Positions 1 through 12,941 of a DNA stretch of 64,000 nt are shown in pieces. The notes under the pieces were generated by a model. The model saw only the letters and a list, made by a program, of their open reading frames with translations. It ran no database searches and was not told the origin of the DNA. Source of the stretch: Haliclystus octoradiatus (lineage: Eukaryota; Cnidaria; Staurozoa; Stauromedusae; Haliclystidae). Position 1 is the first letter of the stretch. Every line of letters starts with the position of its first letter. Both the position numbers and the translations under genes were made by a program. Location: the NCBI GenBank assembly GCA_916610825.1, contig OU744450.1, positions 20,204,814-20,268,813 on the forward strand, given 5' to 3'.

Positions 1-3000
1 AATGTCTATAGATATCATGTTACTATGTATAATGTTCTATTGAATCAATCATGTATATGAAGGTCTCTTGTATATAGAGGTCGCCTCGCCTGCATATAAT
101 GGTTACCTGCATACATTCAACATCACAGATTATTTGAAAAATTTAAAATTATTACCAGACAAAAAAAAATAAAATTATTGAACTGTGACTTCAATTATAT
201 ATCTAAGTCATCTATCATTGTACATTTTTCTGCCATTAAAAATATATCTATTTATTTATTTATTTATTTAAAAAGATTTAAAACGAAATGTGATCTTGCA
301 TAAGTGGCAATATTATTCAACAAAGTTAAAATCGTTTTGATTAAATCATCTAAGTGTTCAAGATTACGCGCAACGATATACTTTTAATTAGCTGGACATT
401 ATACATTGCAGGAATGAAAATTTCACATAAATTTAAACCAATTAAAAATGATTTAAAAGAACTACACAATTAGTCAGAGCAGTATAAAGCTGTTTTCTTC
501 GACATGACATAAACTATAACAAGAATATATTACTAATACATTCTCAGATGTACCAGTCGTAATGGAAATGTTAACAATTCCTGACAAAAAATGAGACAAC
601 AAATGAGACAAAAATCTGAATATTCTGAATATTTTTACTGACGGCGCAGAGCACACTGCAAAATCTATAGCTGAAGCTAATTAATATAAATGTAAATCAT
701 GGCTCACATGGTTGGCTTGTGTGACTCGCTGGCATGAACTTTTCATTGCAATGAAGAACAATTGCAATATTTTAATCTTCTAAGTTAATTGTCCGTTGAT
801 TCAATTATACTCAATTGTTTCCAAAGTGTTGTGAATGTTTCTCATGCACAGTGGATATTTCTATTTTCTAAACACTGCCGATCTGGACAAGTCTATAATG
901 CATTCTGTTGTAAATGATATAAGGACCATATTGTTTTTTTTTTGTGTAAGGTGGAGCCGAAACGCGAATGCTGAATTCTTACTCTTTGTGAACTTTAAAA
1001 AATATGTATTCTTTTCTAAAAAATGAATTTCATATTGCATACTTTCACATCAACAAATTCATGAATAATAATAATAATAAATGTTAATAAACTGATGTTT
1101 ATCAAAATAGTTTAATACGAAAAAAACATATATATTTTACAATGCAAGCAAGTTCAACAATGCTTAATCCGTATGGAAAAATAATACAGAAGATGATAAA
1201 AGTCTAATGGCAACCTTTAACAAGTGCTAAATACAGATATAGCCATGGCAATGTCACATGATGCCACAACTGTCTTTGAATTCATTCAGTTACCTTCGTT
1301 ATTGTTGAACCTGTAAAAGATCAATAAAATGAATTGCAATCATTAAATGATACTCTGAGGATCGTACATGTTATATTAATCTATAAATGCAAATGTCTTT
1401 GTGTATGTGTGTTTGCGGTGGTTTTTCGGGATTTTCTCGGCTATTTCTTAAGCAAATGAATCAAACATTATATCATTGGATAGATATTTGCAAATAGTTG
1501 TACCTAGCTCGCTTTATTTTAGAAGCTTTTCTCTTTGTTACGCGTATGAAAAGAAAATGAGCTTTACCGCATTGATTCTTCATGGCTTTTCAGGACCGCC
1601 TGCTTCATGACATGGTTTATTGTGTCACATTTCTATCCTATTTGATGAGCTATGAAGAAGAGGCTTCCTAGGGGGTGACTTTCTTCCTTTTCTTGAATTT
1701 TTTCAAAATCAAGCAATGACAACTAACAATCTTTTAAAGAAAAATTTGATCATTTCTTTACTAAAATTGCCAACTTTTATACATTAAATACTATTTCGGA
1801 TAAATCCAGAAGGATTTATGTCGGCTGTTAGCTGTCACTTCCAATAACAATGCCTGCTGGACGCTGGACAATTAAGACATGTGCCACCTTCCTGAAAGAA
1901 CTTTTTTTGCCTATTCTATATACAGTATCATATTTAAGATATATTGTTAAAGAATAGCAGCAGACAAGCACTTGTTTCTAGCCATTAGCCGTCATCAGTA
2001 CTGCTCAGTTGAAGACGGACTGATTTTGCCTGTTATAGCTAGGTCAAGATGAGTTAGTCAATGTGGTGAAAAATTCAACACATGAAAAAAACATATGTGC
2101 CATACCAGAGTGCTCAAATTACCGAAGTAATAAGCAATGCATTCGCAAATAGTAGGCTATAGACACATCCCAATCCAATAATGCTCAAAATTGAGCAAGC
2201 GCAATCGAGACATGATGTTAAGAATATAGATTGCTTGATGCGATATTGTACACATCAGTTACTTGTTATAATATGAATGTAGAGTATGTACCATTGTTTT
2301 ATTGTATTGTAACTGAGGTGTTAATGATGTAAAGGAAATGCAATATGTGGTTTCAATGTAAGAGTATTATTTGTTCAGAAGAGTCGCTCTTGATTGCATG
2401 AAGACTGCGCTATAAAGTTTACAGCGAGAAGATAAGTTCAGTTTTTCTGTCTATCTCACATCGACCCAAAGTCTTACATATCCTTAGATATTTAGTTACT
2501 TCCAGTAGACCGTCCCTTCTTTAACAATTTTTTCGTTAAATAATATAAAATTTTTGTCATTAATATATCCCAACTTCAATATAGATGATATATTATGCCA
2601 ATTAGTTATTCCTATATAAAAATTTGTTTATTCTCTCTCTCTAACTGCCTGAAAAAGATTTTAGAATAAATCAAAACTGTAGCAAAATATTGAATCTTGT
2701 TCTGATATCGCTGACCAACATAATGAAGTTAAATCCAAGCATATCTTATTCAACAAAGTTAAAATGAGATAATAAACTATTCAAGAATTATGGTATCATT
2801 GACTTGGGGAAGGACTTCGGATTGAAATTGTTGACAAATCTCTGTTTCCCACTACCAAAAAAGACCACTCCCATTCTCGTATTCCCGTTTCTTGGGAATC
2901 CTTCTCGATCATTGTATGTGACGTGACATCTAACAAATTGCCCACACTTTTACTTTGAAGTTTAAGTGGTATGCTTTGCTGGTAGTTGGGTAGGGAAATA

Positions 3001-3535
3001 TTGATTATTTTCATATTTTATTGTAAGCTGTCTACTCTTTGAGTTTCTCTTCATGGTCAACGAGTTAAATATTGTTGTATTTGAAATATTGTACGAGCAA
3101 GATTTTAGTTAGTCATTTTCATTGTCAAATGGGAGAAATCTAAATATCACGACATTCCCTCACGCAATTTGGGAATGTTTGTGTGATTATCTTCTTGTGC
3201 TCAAATCATGAATGAAAGATACGGTTATGTATCAGTTTGCACTGTAGTTATTATATTTACATTACTATAGAATGAAGCTTGAACTTCCACTTGAAATGAA
3301 TCACATTCGATAACAAAAAGTAAGAAACATTACATACCTTGGAATATCACAATATTTGCTAGCGCAAAACTTTTTTGTATTTTTCTTCTTGATACTGAAA
3401 AGTTCACTTCTCTTTTTCCTTCTCCTATAGGGCATTCTTACATATAAAATTGGTGAACAAGTAAAAGTTCCTCCTAAGCTTGAAATGCATGTAACTCAGG
3501 ATTCACTGATTTACAATAATTTCCTTAACCCAAAC
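1..3535. other. AT-rich noncoding stretch
   Basis: I see no supported gene here. Short open frames at 474-656, 835-1026 and 2796-3014 have no recognisable motif and the composition of chance ORFs. There is a short TTTA run near 250-272 and an ATA run near 1066-1080. I found no RNA gene or recognisable transposase motif. Confidence 0.6.
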
Positions 3536-3539
3536 ACAT

Positions 3540-3616
3540 CACGCGCGAAAAAAGCTGACGTCAAGCTGCTACAGCGCAAGCTCTCAAACAAAAGTTTTCC
3601 CGCCAAAATAATATGC
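3540..3616. promoter_or_regulatory. CRE/E2F-like promoter cluster
   Basis: Within about 70 bases there is a perfect palindromic CRE (TGACGTCA, 3556-3563), a CGCGCGAAAA E2F-like site just upstream (about 3542-3551), and an oppositely oriented TTTTCCCGCC E2F-like site (about 3596-3605). CRE plus paired E2F sites is typical of CpG-rich promoters of cell-cycle and housekeeping genes. An ATGGCG start with an A at -3 follows at about 3626, but its frame is short. The motifs are seen; promoter function is inferred. Confidence 0.35.
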
Positions 3617-3801
3617 TAATGATAAATGGCGTCGTTATCGAGGTCGGTCTTGCTTGCCTGTTTAGAAATCATTTCAGCCAGCCGTGCAATAGACACAAAC
3701 ATACACACAAAATAAATATGAGAGATGGGTCAACACTTCCCAAAATTATGTATTATTCGGTCCTGGGAGAGACATCAGTCAAACTATGCCCGTTCTGTTG
3801 A

Positions 3802-6090
3802 GGTAAAAATACATTTAATAGGCAAAAGGATTAACTTTTATAACTTAAAAGCCATGGGCCCATGATTAATGCCAAATAAAACGAGAATGTACTAGAAGAC
3901 TACCACGCCGTTTATGTTGACAGATAGAGCAATCCGATGGGTATCCCAAACACAGGTCAAATGCAATTATTACACACAGATCAATGCTCATCAATTACTC
4001 TGGCAATACATTGATTTAACTCAATATATAAAATATATTTTTCATTAACATACAAAATGTTTATCGAGGGAAAATGAAGTGATTTAACACTCGGCCAATT
4101 CCAATATGGCATGACATCCACACCAACCCATCAATTTAATTATAAATATAGTTTCTGTCGACCAACATCGAGTCTGCTCACGGTGACATCCTGTCCTCGA
4201 GATACGCCCATCAATATATGTATGCAGAGATGATGTTGTGATGTATGATGTGTTTTGTTTGTCTCATTTGATTGCATTTATACCCGGCATTTATACAAAT
4301 ATACAATCGTCATCTAATATAAAAGGATAACCGTTGATTTTTAAACTCAGTATAAGCTGCTGTTGTGATAACCAAACAAGGCAGATAAAGTGTTATCAGT
4401 AACGTCGTCACGATGTGAAAACAAGACGACTAATTACGAAATAAGTGACCAGATAGGTGTGTAAGAAGTGATACATAGTGAATATAATAGTATGCAGTGT
4501 ATTATTAAATGCATAAAATACTATACATCAAAAATAATCATGTGCGTTTAGCTAAACTATATTGACTTTTAACTAAAAACTAAACTAAAAAAAATGAACA
4601 TTTTCGTTTATTATGCGAATATAGTTATATTTTGAAGGTTGTTTTCGTTGTTCTAGTTTAGGGTTTAAATTGATGTGATGGCAATTCTAGATAAACAGTG
4701 TTGATTTGATTGGAAGTTGTGAGTTTCTAACACAAAACTTCTTTGTGATGGTAGGGTAAAGGCGTTCCTTGCTGTTTCATGAAGAAGATTTGTTGTGATG
4801 ATGCATGGTGAATTATTTCATCTGAATAGCATGAAGATGAATGAAGCTGCTTTTATTGCGTTTTCATTCACCATAATAACCGAGACTAATGTCAGTTTTG
4901 TAGAATTGAAACTTCTTCCACACCACTTTGGCAGCTTGATTAATTCAATCAATATTGTTTAGAGAAGATGTCCATCCCGAGCTTCATCCTAGTTATTGAA
5001 TGCAATTTTCTGCATGTACCATCTAAATATTTATGAGATGAAATATTTTGAGTTTGTATTAATTATTGTATGGAATTGATGTTTCTTTCGTGTTGGGGCT
5101 TCAATGTTATATTTCATTTTCTGTTTTGCATAACGAAATAAAGGTTACATTATCCAAATTGAATTTGCTGAATCAAATTGTTTGCAGATCGTCTGTTGCT
5201 AATAATATTGGCCACAAGTGAGTTCATTATCATATGAAAGGAATTCACAAAACACAAAACAAATGTCGAGCATGTTGTTGAGGAAGATCAATTGGAACGA
5301 TCAATGTTGTCTCCTGTTGGACACATGCTTATCAGCATAATTGCCCCATCCGTTGAAGCAACAAGAACATCAACGGATATTTAGCATTTTCACTTTTGAA
5401 AGTATACTTTTTCTTTCCTGGACAAAATTTAGAAAGATGCATGTAAAATTATTAATATATTTGATCTTATTATTCTATTTGATTGAATTTTGTGTAAAAA
5501 CGTCACGAAAAGACACTGAAAGTTGTAGTATTTTCTCACGGGTCTATCCATAATAACATTTCAGGTATAAAACACATAAGTCAATACAATAAATAGATGA
5601 TGAAAGTATATTATAATAGCGAATGATTATCAGTGCAAGAGAGAATGTAATAATCCAGCGATTTGAAGTTGCAGTTTTGGTAATATATTTGCAATGAAAT
5701 ACTATCACCGCCTGTATTGTTGTGAACCCTTTAACAAACGTCATCCTAAGAAGCAATCACGCTCGTCCTACAAGAGGATTAAAAGTTTTACTTATTACAA
5801 TTACAGTTATTACAATGACGTTAAGTCACATCCTGCTAAACAACTGATCAGGAAATTTGAGGTTTGTTCTTCCTAAATCTACAAGCAAATTTGAGTTATA
5901 CAATTATGAAATACAACGCAATAGTGTAAGCGTTTCCCAGTGTTAACATTCATTGACAATTTGTATGAATAAATAAATTCAGTAAAAGCTGTGATCACGC
6001 CTGGATTATGATCTGTATCAAATGTTCGTGTAATAATATACGGTTGTGTATTGAATTGCTACAACACTCGAAAACAATGAAAGGCATATT
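3802..6090. other. AT-rich noncoding stretch
   Basis: No supported gene. Frames such as 5341-5553 and 5694-5876 show no domain and are probably chance ORFs. I did not identify repeats with clear boundaries here. Confidence 0.5.
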
Positions 6091-6094
6091 GAAG

Positions 6095-6205
6095 ATGGGC
6101 TACGGGCGTTGCGCCAAAAGTCCGTTGCGCCGAATGACGTTTTCGGTGCAACGGACTTTCGGCGCAACAACCTTTCGGCACAACGACCATTTGGCGCAAC
6201 GACAA
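6095..6205. repeat. GGCGCAACG-type tandem array, copy 1
   Basis: Irregular tandem units of about 16 bases built on TTTCGGCGCAACGGAC, with variants such as GGTGCAACG and GGCACAACG. The units read as alternating 'gcgcaacg' and 'actttcgg' blocks. The same array recurs at about 7600-7695, so the two bracket the inverted-repeat element at 6621-7477. Open frames here are shadows of the repeat. It is probably an internal minisatellite of a larger, unrecognised mobile element. Confidence 0.6.
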
Positions 6206-6244
6206 ACAAAGGAAGCGGACATTCAACATTTTGTACAAAGTGAG

Positions 6245-6356
6245 ACGAGATTTAATCACGCTTCTATATAGTGAGATGTTATTTTATCACGTTTCTACAT
6301 AGCGAGATGTGATATAATCACGTTTCTGTATAGTGAGCTATTATTTAATCACGTCA
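6245..6356. repeat. ATCACG(C/T)TTCTATATAGTGAGA tandem repeat
   Basis: Four diverged units of about 35 bases read 'taatcacg-tttct-ata(t/c)ag(t/c)gag(a/c)t'. They lie between the GGCGCAACG array and the AT microsatellite. No coding potential is seen. Confidence 0.5.
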
Positions 6357-6418
6357 AATGATCGAGCACTATACCTACACAAGTGTGGACAACTTCACAT
6401 AAATCACAAATTTATAAC

Positions 6419-6419
<1 letters not shown>

Positions 6420-6483
<64 letters not shown>
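6420..6483. repeat. (AT)n microsatellite
   Basis: A nearly pure run of about 31 AT dinucleotides. Tyr-Ile-rich open frames across it on both strands are artefacts of the repeat. Confidence 0.97.
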
Positions 6484-6484
<1 letters not shown>

Positions 6485-6620
6485 CAAGGAAAATATAATA
6501 GTACTTATGTTGTCTGTACTGTTTTCATAGTGCTCAATGACATTTGTAAATGCAGAGCTATATAACAAGGAAAATATATATAACAAAGGAAAACATTTGG
6601 ATATAGTAAAAAGTAAAAAC

Positions 6621-7477
6621 GTAGCCTGCGTCCATGCTAAAACGTTCTGATGGGAAGTGTAAAGTCTGCGTAGCCGACCAAACAAAGCCGTTTTGCTGAC
6701 ACTGCACTAGACTTGCAAAAGCAATGACTCAATCTTATTGGTTAGCTTTGCTCACGTGGTGTTAATTCGATGTCAGCCAATCATATTGTGGGTATCAGTC
6801 ATGTGATAAACAAAAGTGGGTCTACATTTAGGAAGACTTTCGGAGGAGACAATCTCATATTTATGAAAATATACAACGTATTTGTGAGGAGTTAAATTTA
6901 TTTTAAAATCCATTAACAGTTATATTTCAGTGAAGAAAACTTCATAGAAACTATTGACAACTAATGTTTTATTTTCACATGAATTTTTGTATCAATCATT
7001 TCCCAACGTACGGAGCACTTCGAACATTTGGTGAGCGAGTAGGAATGTCACTTTAGAAAGTCAACCAAAATTTACAAGTATAGGAATTATAACATTGGTA
7101 TTTTATAACATCGGGACACAAATAGATATTTTACACTTTCGTTAAGATAGGTTTTAGTCTGCACGCAGGCTAGACACAAATGATTAATCCCTCCTTCGGT
7201 TAGACAAATACTATACAAACAACACAATTTCTACTCAATTTTTGTCTCGAATGAGTGTCATAGACTTTGTCTGTTTTCATCGATTTATTCCCAAGCTTGA
7301 GTGTTTTTTAATGTTTAACATGTTAACGTGATTTTCACTCACACAACTGAGACCGGAAATTAAGGTTTTTATAAGGCGGCACCAGTCTAGTACAGTGTCA
7401 GCAGAACAGCTTTGTTCAGTCGGCTACGCGGACTTTACACTTTCCTTCAGAAACGTTTTAGTCTGGACGCAGGCTAC
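6621..7477. mobile_element. Nonautonomous DNA transposon, about 94-bp TIRs
   Basis: The left end (6621-6713) begins GTAGCCTGCGTCC. The right end (7384-7477) is its reverse complement with roughly 85-90% identity by eye, ending GGACGCAGGCTAC. The 670-bp interior has no transposase, so this is a MITE-like deletion derivative. A 43-bp fragment of the same terminus (7131-7173, ending GCACGCAGGCTA) lies inside, as if an older copy was interrupted or the end duplicated. No clear target-site duplication is visible, so the family cannot be assigned. Related ends occur at 13166-13232 and near 18810-18825. Confidence 0.75.
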
Positions 7478-7594
7478 TGGAAACGTTGCTTTCTTTATAT
7501 TTTCCCTTGAGATCGTGTTAGTCTGCATCCAGGGTATCTGGGCTCCAAGTACTTATACATAAAGATCATAAAGAGCCGTGATAACCACCGTGAC

Positions 7595-7700
7595 GAACGG
7601 ACTATCGGTGCAATGTGATTCAGTGCAACGACCATTCGGCGCAATGGACTTTCGGTGTATCGGCCTTCGGCGCATCGCTTTTCGGCGCAACGGACTGCAC
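7595..7700. repeat. GGCGCAACG-type tandem array, copy 2
   Basis: Same family as 6095-6205: alternating TTCGGCGCAACGGAC and TTTCGGTGTATCGGCC units. It sits 120 bases right of the inverted-repeat element. Confidence 0.6.
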
Positions 7701-7827
7701 TCATTGAAGATGGTGTGGTCTATAAATTTTGATAAAATATTGACCTTGAACCTTGAACCTAAACTCAGCGGCTTTTATCACTTTAAATATGTCGGTCAAA
7801 TACACATACACTAGATAGTAAGTAGAT

Positions 7828-9430
7828 ATGCCTGATTTGGAGGTATTACAAGAAGATGGAGATCTTCAAACAAACTTTGACATTGCAGTTCACGAGGTGA
7901 GTTTAGATTTTGTGAACACAGAAATAAATTGTCGAAATTTTGCTGCTTTTACTGTGTTTTACATGGTGTTACCGATCTCCTAGACTGGCCTGAGTTTCAA
8001 CTTGAGCTATGTGAATCGGAATATGTTTTATTCTTTCAATGAATACAGTTAATAAGGTTCAATTCTATCATTCAATTTGTAAGATTATTTTGTGAAAAAG
8101 GCGATGGCCTATTTATTATCACAACAGCCAAGCAAAACGTTAACGTTGCTCATTACTGATTTCGATTTTCCAGACTGCTCCACGCCAAATTTTCTAAATA
8201 AAGTCGCTGCCAATTAATGTCTGGTTTATTGAACATTTATTGTAAACTCTCTCGTTTATTTGAATACATCCTAGGTTATATAGGCTTAGGCTACTGATCA
8301 ACAGAATGTTGTAAAAAGCGCCATATCAAGATATTCTCCTCAACTTTGTGATATCAACATTTGGCTACATGCTAGGCTAATCATCAAGTAAGCGTTTTTT
8401 TTTTCTACGATTCAATGTATTGTAGTGATTAATTAGAAACTTATCAATTATTTTAGGTTGAAAAGAATAGTTTGAATTGTCTGAAATGCCCCCAAAAGTT
8501 GCAAATCAAAAGCAGGTCTAACAAGGCACATGTAAGCAAAACACAGAAACAGTGATCCACAGCATAATGACAGTGACATTACAATCTTATCTGAAGATGA
8601 TTACAATTATGAAGTCAATGAGGCAGTTAAAAGCCTGTCAGGTAATATGTGTTATCCAGTGGCAGTACGCAATGAGTTGCGGGTATGGTTTTCAAAAGCC
8701 AAAGCTAAAGATGAACCATTTAAAGACATGTGTGTACTATACACATCATTGAATAAATCTGGAAAATTTCTATTCTCAATATGTTGCTACTGTCGCAATC
8801 TCTGCAACTAAATATTTCCTTGGCCTAACCAGTGTGTAATAAATTGATATGGCGTGCTAAGACAAAACAAAATGTGCTGTCTGTACCTGTTCGATCACTG
8901 GTAACTCTGGAATTAAAATCCCAACTGATGAACTTCCTGGTTTACATTACCTGGGAGGTTATGTATTGTACAAAATTTACAAGAAGATCAAGAACTCCCA
9001 TACAAGAATAAATGAGGATACGCCAGTTTCATTATCTATTTTACTTGCAGCCAAATTAGACAATGATGAATCTGATAAACTGATAAAATTGTGGAAAATT
9101 AACACAGTGGCACAAAAAATTATTCATGACATTTAAAGTAATATTCAGAAAACATGCAGATGCGATAATTGGTATCAAGAAAGATATCATTCATGATGAG
9201 GTACTTCTGAATATGGATATACAATATAATTTCGGCATGTTGAGGAATGTTGCAGCTGATCAGAAGCAAAATACATATTAAGCTGCACTGCAAAATTATA
9301 TATACAAGAGCATTTTCATTAGCAAAAAATACTATTCAAAAATATAAAATCAAGTCCCGGCTTATGAAATCCAAAGGTCTGAGAGCTAATTTACAACAGT
9401 TGTATTCAAATGATAAGACTAAAATGTAAT
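7828..9430 (+). pseudogene. Unidentified broken coding remnant
   Basis: A putative first exon (7828-7896) starts with ATG, encodes 23 acidic residues and ends at a GTGAGT donor in phase 0. A TTATTTTAG acceptor at about 8455 opens a frame with a CxxC pair (CLKCPQ) that soon meets a stop. Further coding-like stretches follow in shifting frames. One near 8565-8790 holds SEDDYNYEVNEAVKSLSG. One near 8930-9140 holds LHYLGGYVLYKIYKKIK. One near 9150-9265 holds HADAIIGIKKDIIHDE. At least three stops or frameshifts separate them. The layout could be a decayed host gene or a decayed transposon ORF; I do not recognise the family. Confidence 0.35.
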
Positions 9431-9479
9431 TATGTAATTAGTTTTACGTTCTGTAAAATATTTTAAAATTATCGTTTCT

Positions 9480-11790
9480 TCAATTTCTTTTCATCAATTT
9501 CAACCCATTTTGTTTTATTCACATTGTATTTTTCACGCATATTTCCTGCTACTGGTGCTAATGAGCATTGTATTCTAATGGAATTGTCATTGTAATCAAA
9601 TCAGGGTTGTTGTCACTGCGGCGCACAAATTTTCGTTGATGGCCAAAATATTCTTCCATCGGATCTTGACAAAAGCGCTCTGTTAATACATAGCTAACTC
9701 AATTTTGCAAAAGGAATTTAGTAGCCCCAACTGTTGAACGAACAGTAATTTGTACACCCTCGTGGGTTTGTCTTGATATGAGCATACGGTTTGTTAATCA
9801 TCTTTTTTATATTTTTTGTCATTTCTGGCATCAATGCTCTCCTTCCATTTTGTAAATATTCCATAAACCCTCCTTATAGCCACACAAGACGTTCATCATC
9901 AGTACTGGTGAATGGTTTCAATTCTTCCTTGTTTCTTGCTAAAAATTCTGTGGTGTTTCGAACATTCAAAAAATCGAAAGATTTATCCATTGTCGAACAT
10001 AGCATACTAGTGGCATGTGATGTGTCAGGTGCAAATGTTTTTAAAACCTTGGCCATTGTTGAACTCAGAATGTGTACTGCCAGATTCACACGCATTGCAG
10101 AGAAACAATTTAGACTGATGTGTTCAAATATTAATTTCGGTAATAATTTTAAATCCCTTTCCAGATCTTTGTAAAATTGGTCTGCAATATGCCTCCATAT
10201 GAGGACTGACCCATCATTCCATAACATCCTAGGGTACGATCCTTCACCAGAACGAGCAAATCAATTTTGTGCTGTTTTCATTAAATGCGGAGCATCAGCA
10301 AAAAAGAAGATAAATCTAGATTGATCGTATAAATCTATAAGTTTGTGTGTAATAGATGAGGGGTTTGGTTCATTCCTTGGCATAAGTGAATGAAGGTTAA
10401 AGAACCTCCTGTTTGGTGATGCCCCGTCGCATGTTGTGGCAATGACACAAAGATTGCACGTTAACTCCAATATCCCAACAGCATCCCAAAACAAGGGCAT
10501 GAGTTGCAACGATGTAGCCCCATTTGTAGTAAAATGTGCAAAAGGAAATACAAGCTTCATAGCAACACCGCGAACAAAAAAAGCTAGCACATGAGAAGCA
10601 AGCTCGTCAGACTTGTAAATTGTTCCGTAATTAATGTCTGGATCACCGAGGTCCAAAAATCCAATCACTGTTGTTTTATCGTAAACAAAATTTGACTGAA
10701 TTTTCATTTCATCCTTGAGTAGTACAACATATCTTTGGAATGGTTTGAAATTAGCAGTTCTGCCTTTAAGTTCGTCTATCACTTCCCAATTAAAACCATG
10801 TTGGGGTCTCACCCAATATTTATGACCTCGTAAGGTTCGCCGACTGGGTAGACGTAAAATATTTGATGATTTCAATTCATCATATAGCAAGCTGGTGATT
10901 TTGTGGCTAGCGATAGACAATATCGGAAAATCATTAGATCGTAATGTGCACCATTTCTTGTCGTTCTTCTCAATTTGGTTTGCTCCTCCCAAAATAGTTT
11001 CATAAAGGGGGTGACATTGCTACCCCGTTCTTTGAATACAATAAATAAATCCTCCTCTAGGTCACTGCTAACATCTACAGACGATTGCTCGATAGCCTTA
11101 GTCACCTCACTAATGTCAGCTTAATTTTTGCTGGGGCACAGGCTGAAATAGGGGCACAAATTTTTGCTGCGGTCTCAAGATTATTATTTTTGTATTGAAT
11201 TTATACTGTTCCTTGCTTGTAGCATGCTTACAATGCATACAAGTCTATTCGTTATTATCACAAAGTATCATACAGTCCAAAGAGCGACAGAACTCTTGTC
11301 TTGAATATGGTTGGAAATCTACCATCAAATGGTCAACCTTCTTGGGGACCACCTGGAAGTTGATAATTTTTATGCCAGTTCCACCACATAAAGATAATGC
11401 TTCAATTTGCTTTAGTAGCTCTGAAAGTGTCACATCAAATAGCGTTTTCTTATATTCCAGATAAACAGATGATTTTCTGGTAAAAACCATGCATATATTG
11501 AGACTGTGGAAGCAAGACTATCATCAATGATAACCTCGTATTTTGGGATCAGCTCATTCGTCATCCATAGCTGTACTGTAAGGCGGTCACCGTTTTCAAT
11601 CAGTGTCCAACTGTTCAACTTCAGTTTGCCCACTCTCCTACAGAGTTCATCAAAATGTTGATACATCTTTCTTTTTTCATCACTGTCGTGTAATAGAGGC
11701 TCTACAACTCTAATTTTCACCCGTCTACTTACAACAGATGCCTTCTCCATACTCTTTTGGGGGAGAATGCACCCTTTACAGGAAATTTTT
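9480..11790 (-). pseudogene. P-element/THAP9-like transposase, degraded
   Basis: Reading leftward, successive coding blocks match the order of a P-element-type transposase. The 11430-11750 block holds an N-terminal segment with YEVIIDDSLASTVSIYAWF. Further blocks lie at 11245-11490 and 10872-11105, then the long block 10261-10992 with SRRTLRGHKYWVRPQHGF and FADAPHLMKTAQN. The C-terminal block 9874-10227 has MLWNDGSVLIWRHIAD and STMDKSFDFLNVRNTTEF. A last piece near 9540-9600 reads [10 protein letters not shown]. The family cuts and pastes DNA with an RNase H-like core. Frame changes occur near 10880 (conserved CLSLATKSPACY in one frame, ELKSSNILRLPS in the next), between 11245 and 11490, and before 9870, where stops appear. 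It cannot encode an intact enzyme. No terminal repeats were identified, and a THAP finger was not seen. Confidence 0.75.
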
Positions 11791-11799
11791 TAGGCTTGC

Positions 11800-12380
11800 T
11801 GCCACACATAACTGCAGTAATAAAAAGGGAGATCTTTGCTAGTTGTTTGAACCATATACAGCAGATAGCCCACAGTCAATAAAAGGTTGAATCACTATGA
11901 TAGCACAACACAAATAATGCAACGCAAAAATTCAATTATTTAATTGTAATCACAGAAATGTTAACATATTTATTTAAGGTAATAATTTGAAAATAATTAA
12001 CTCTTCTAGAGTCATATACTTTCAACAGAGCTTCTATGAAATTGAAATTCAAGGCATAGTATTATTGATAGAATAACCCTTAACAGGGATATCAAAGCAT
12101 TGAATTTTAAAGCTATGATTTCAATTGTTTCATCCAAATTATATAAAATTTAAGTAAAATTTAAGTTAGATCTAAGTCACCAAATTGTAGGCCTAGGTAT
12201 ATATATTTAATAAAGAGCATAATGTATCTGCACTAACCAATGCCATATTCATGACTTTCAAAATGATGTTCACAAACAAATAATGCATCGTTCTTGATCT
12301 GCTGCTTCAACTGGATATCTTTTCCCTGATCTCTTGTAACTACAGAGAGCATGTTCGCTCTCCATTATCGATCAAAATCG
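11800..12380. other. AT-rich noncoding stretch
   Basis: The gap between the P-element remnant and the Harbinger remnant. No coding frame, RNA gene or repeat with clear ends is seen. Confidence 0.5.
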
Positions 12381-12941
12381 GTCCTTGCTTTCGGTACTTT
12401 ATAGAAATTCCATATTGGCATTATCCGAGATTCTCGCTAGGTCATATTAGTGAAGATGGATGTATTACGGAGTTTCGATTTGAAAAATATGACCTACAAC
12501 GATTGGCGAGGGCTCTGGAGTTACCAGATAAATTTACATGTTACAACGGCACAATAGCTGGAAATATGGAAGGATTATGCATACCATTACGTCGTTGCGC
12601 ATACATATATAGATTTGGCGATATCGTGTCTAGACTTGGAAGGTCAAAAGGTCAGTAACTGAAATGAGCATGATAGCTTCTGAAGTCATGAGAAATATAA
12701 ATGAGACATCAGCCCATCTACGAACTTTATTTGATCAACCTTGGCTGTCTACAACATTTATTCAAAAAGACTGGGTCATTGAAAAATTGCTGGGGCTTTA
12801 TAGACGGAACAGTTAGACCTATATGCAGACCAACTCAAGGGCAGCGAGTTGTATATAATAGACATAAAAGGGTTCATGCTCTTAAATTCCAATCAGTGGT
12901 AGCTGTAAATGGCTTGATTGCTAATCTCTACGGTCCGGTCC

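Noticed and set aside
6333-6685. Tyr-Ile-rich frames on both strands
   Set aside because: They are translations of the (AT)n microsatellite.
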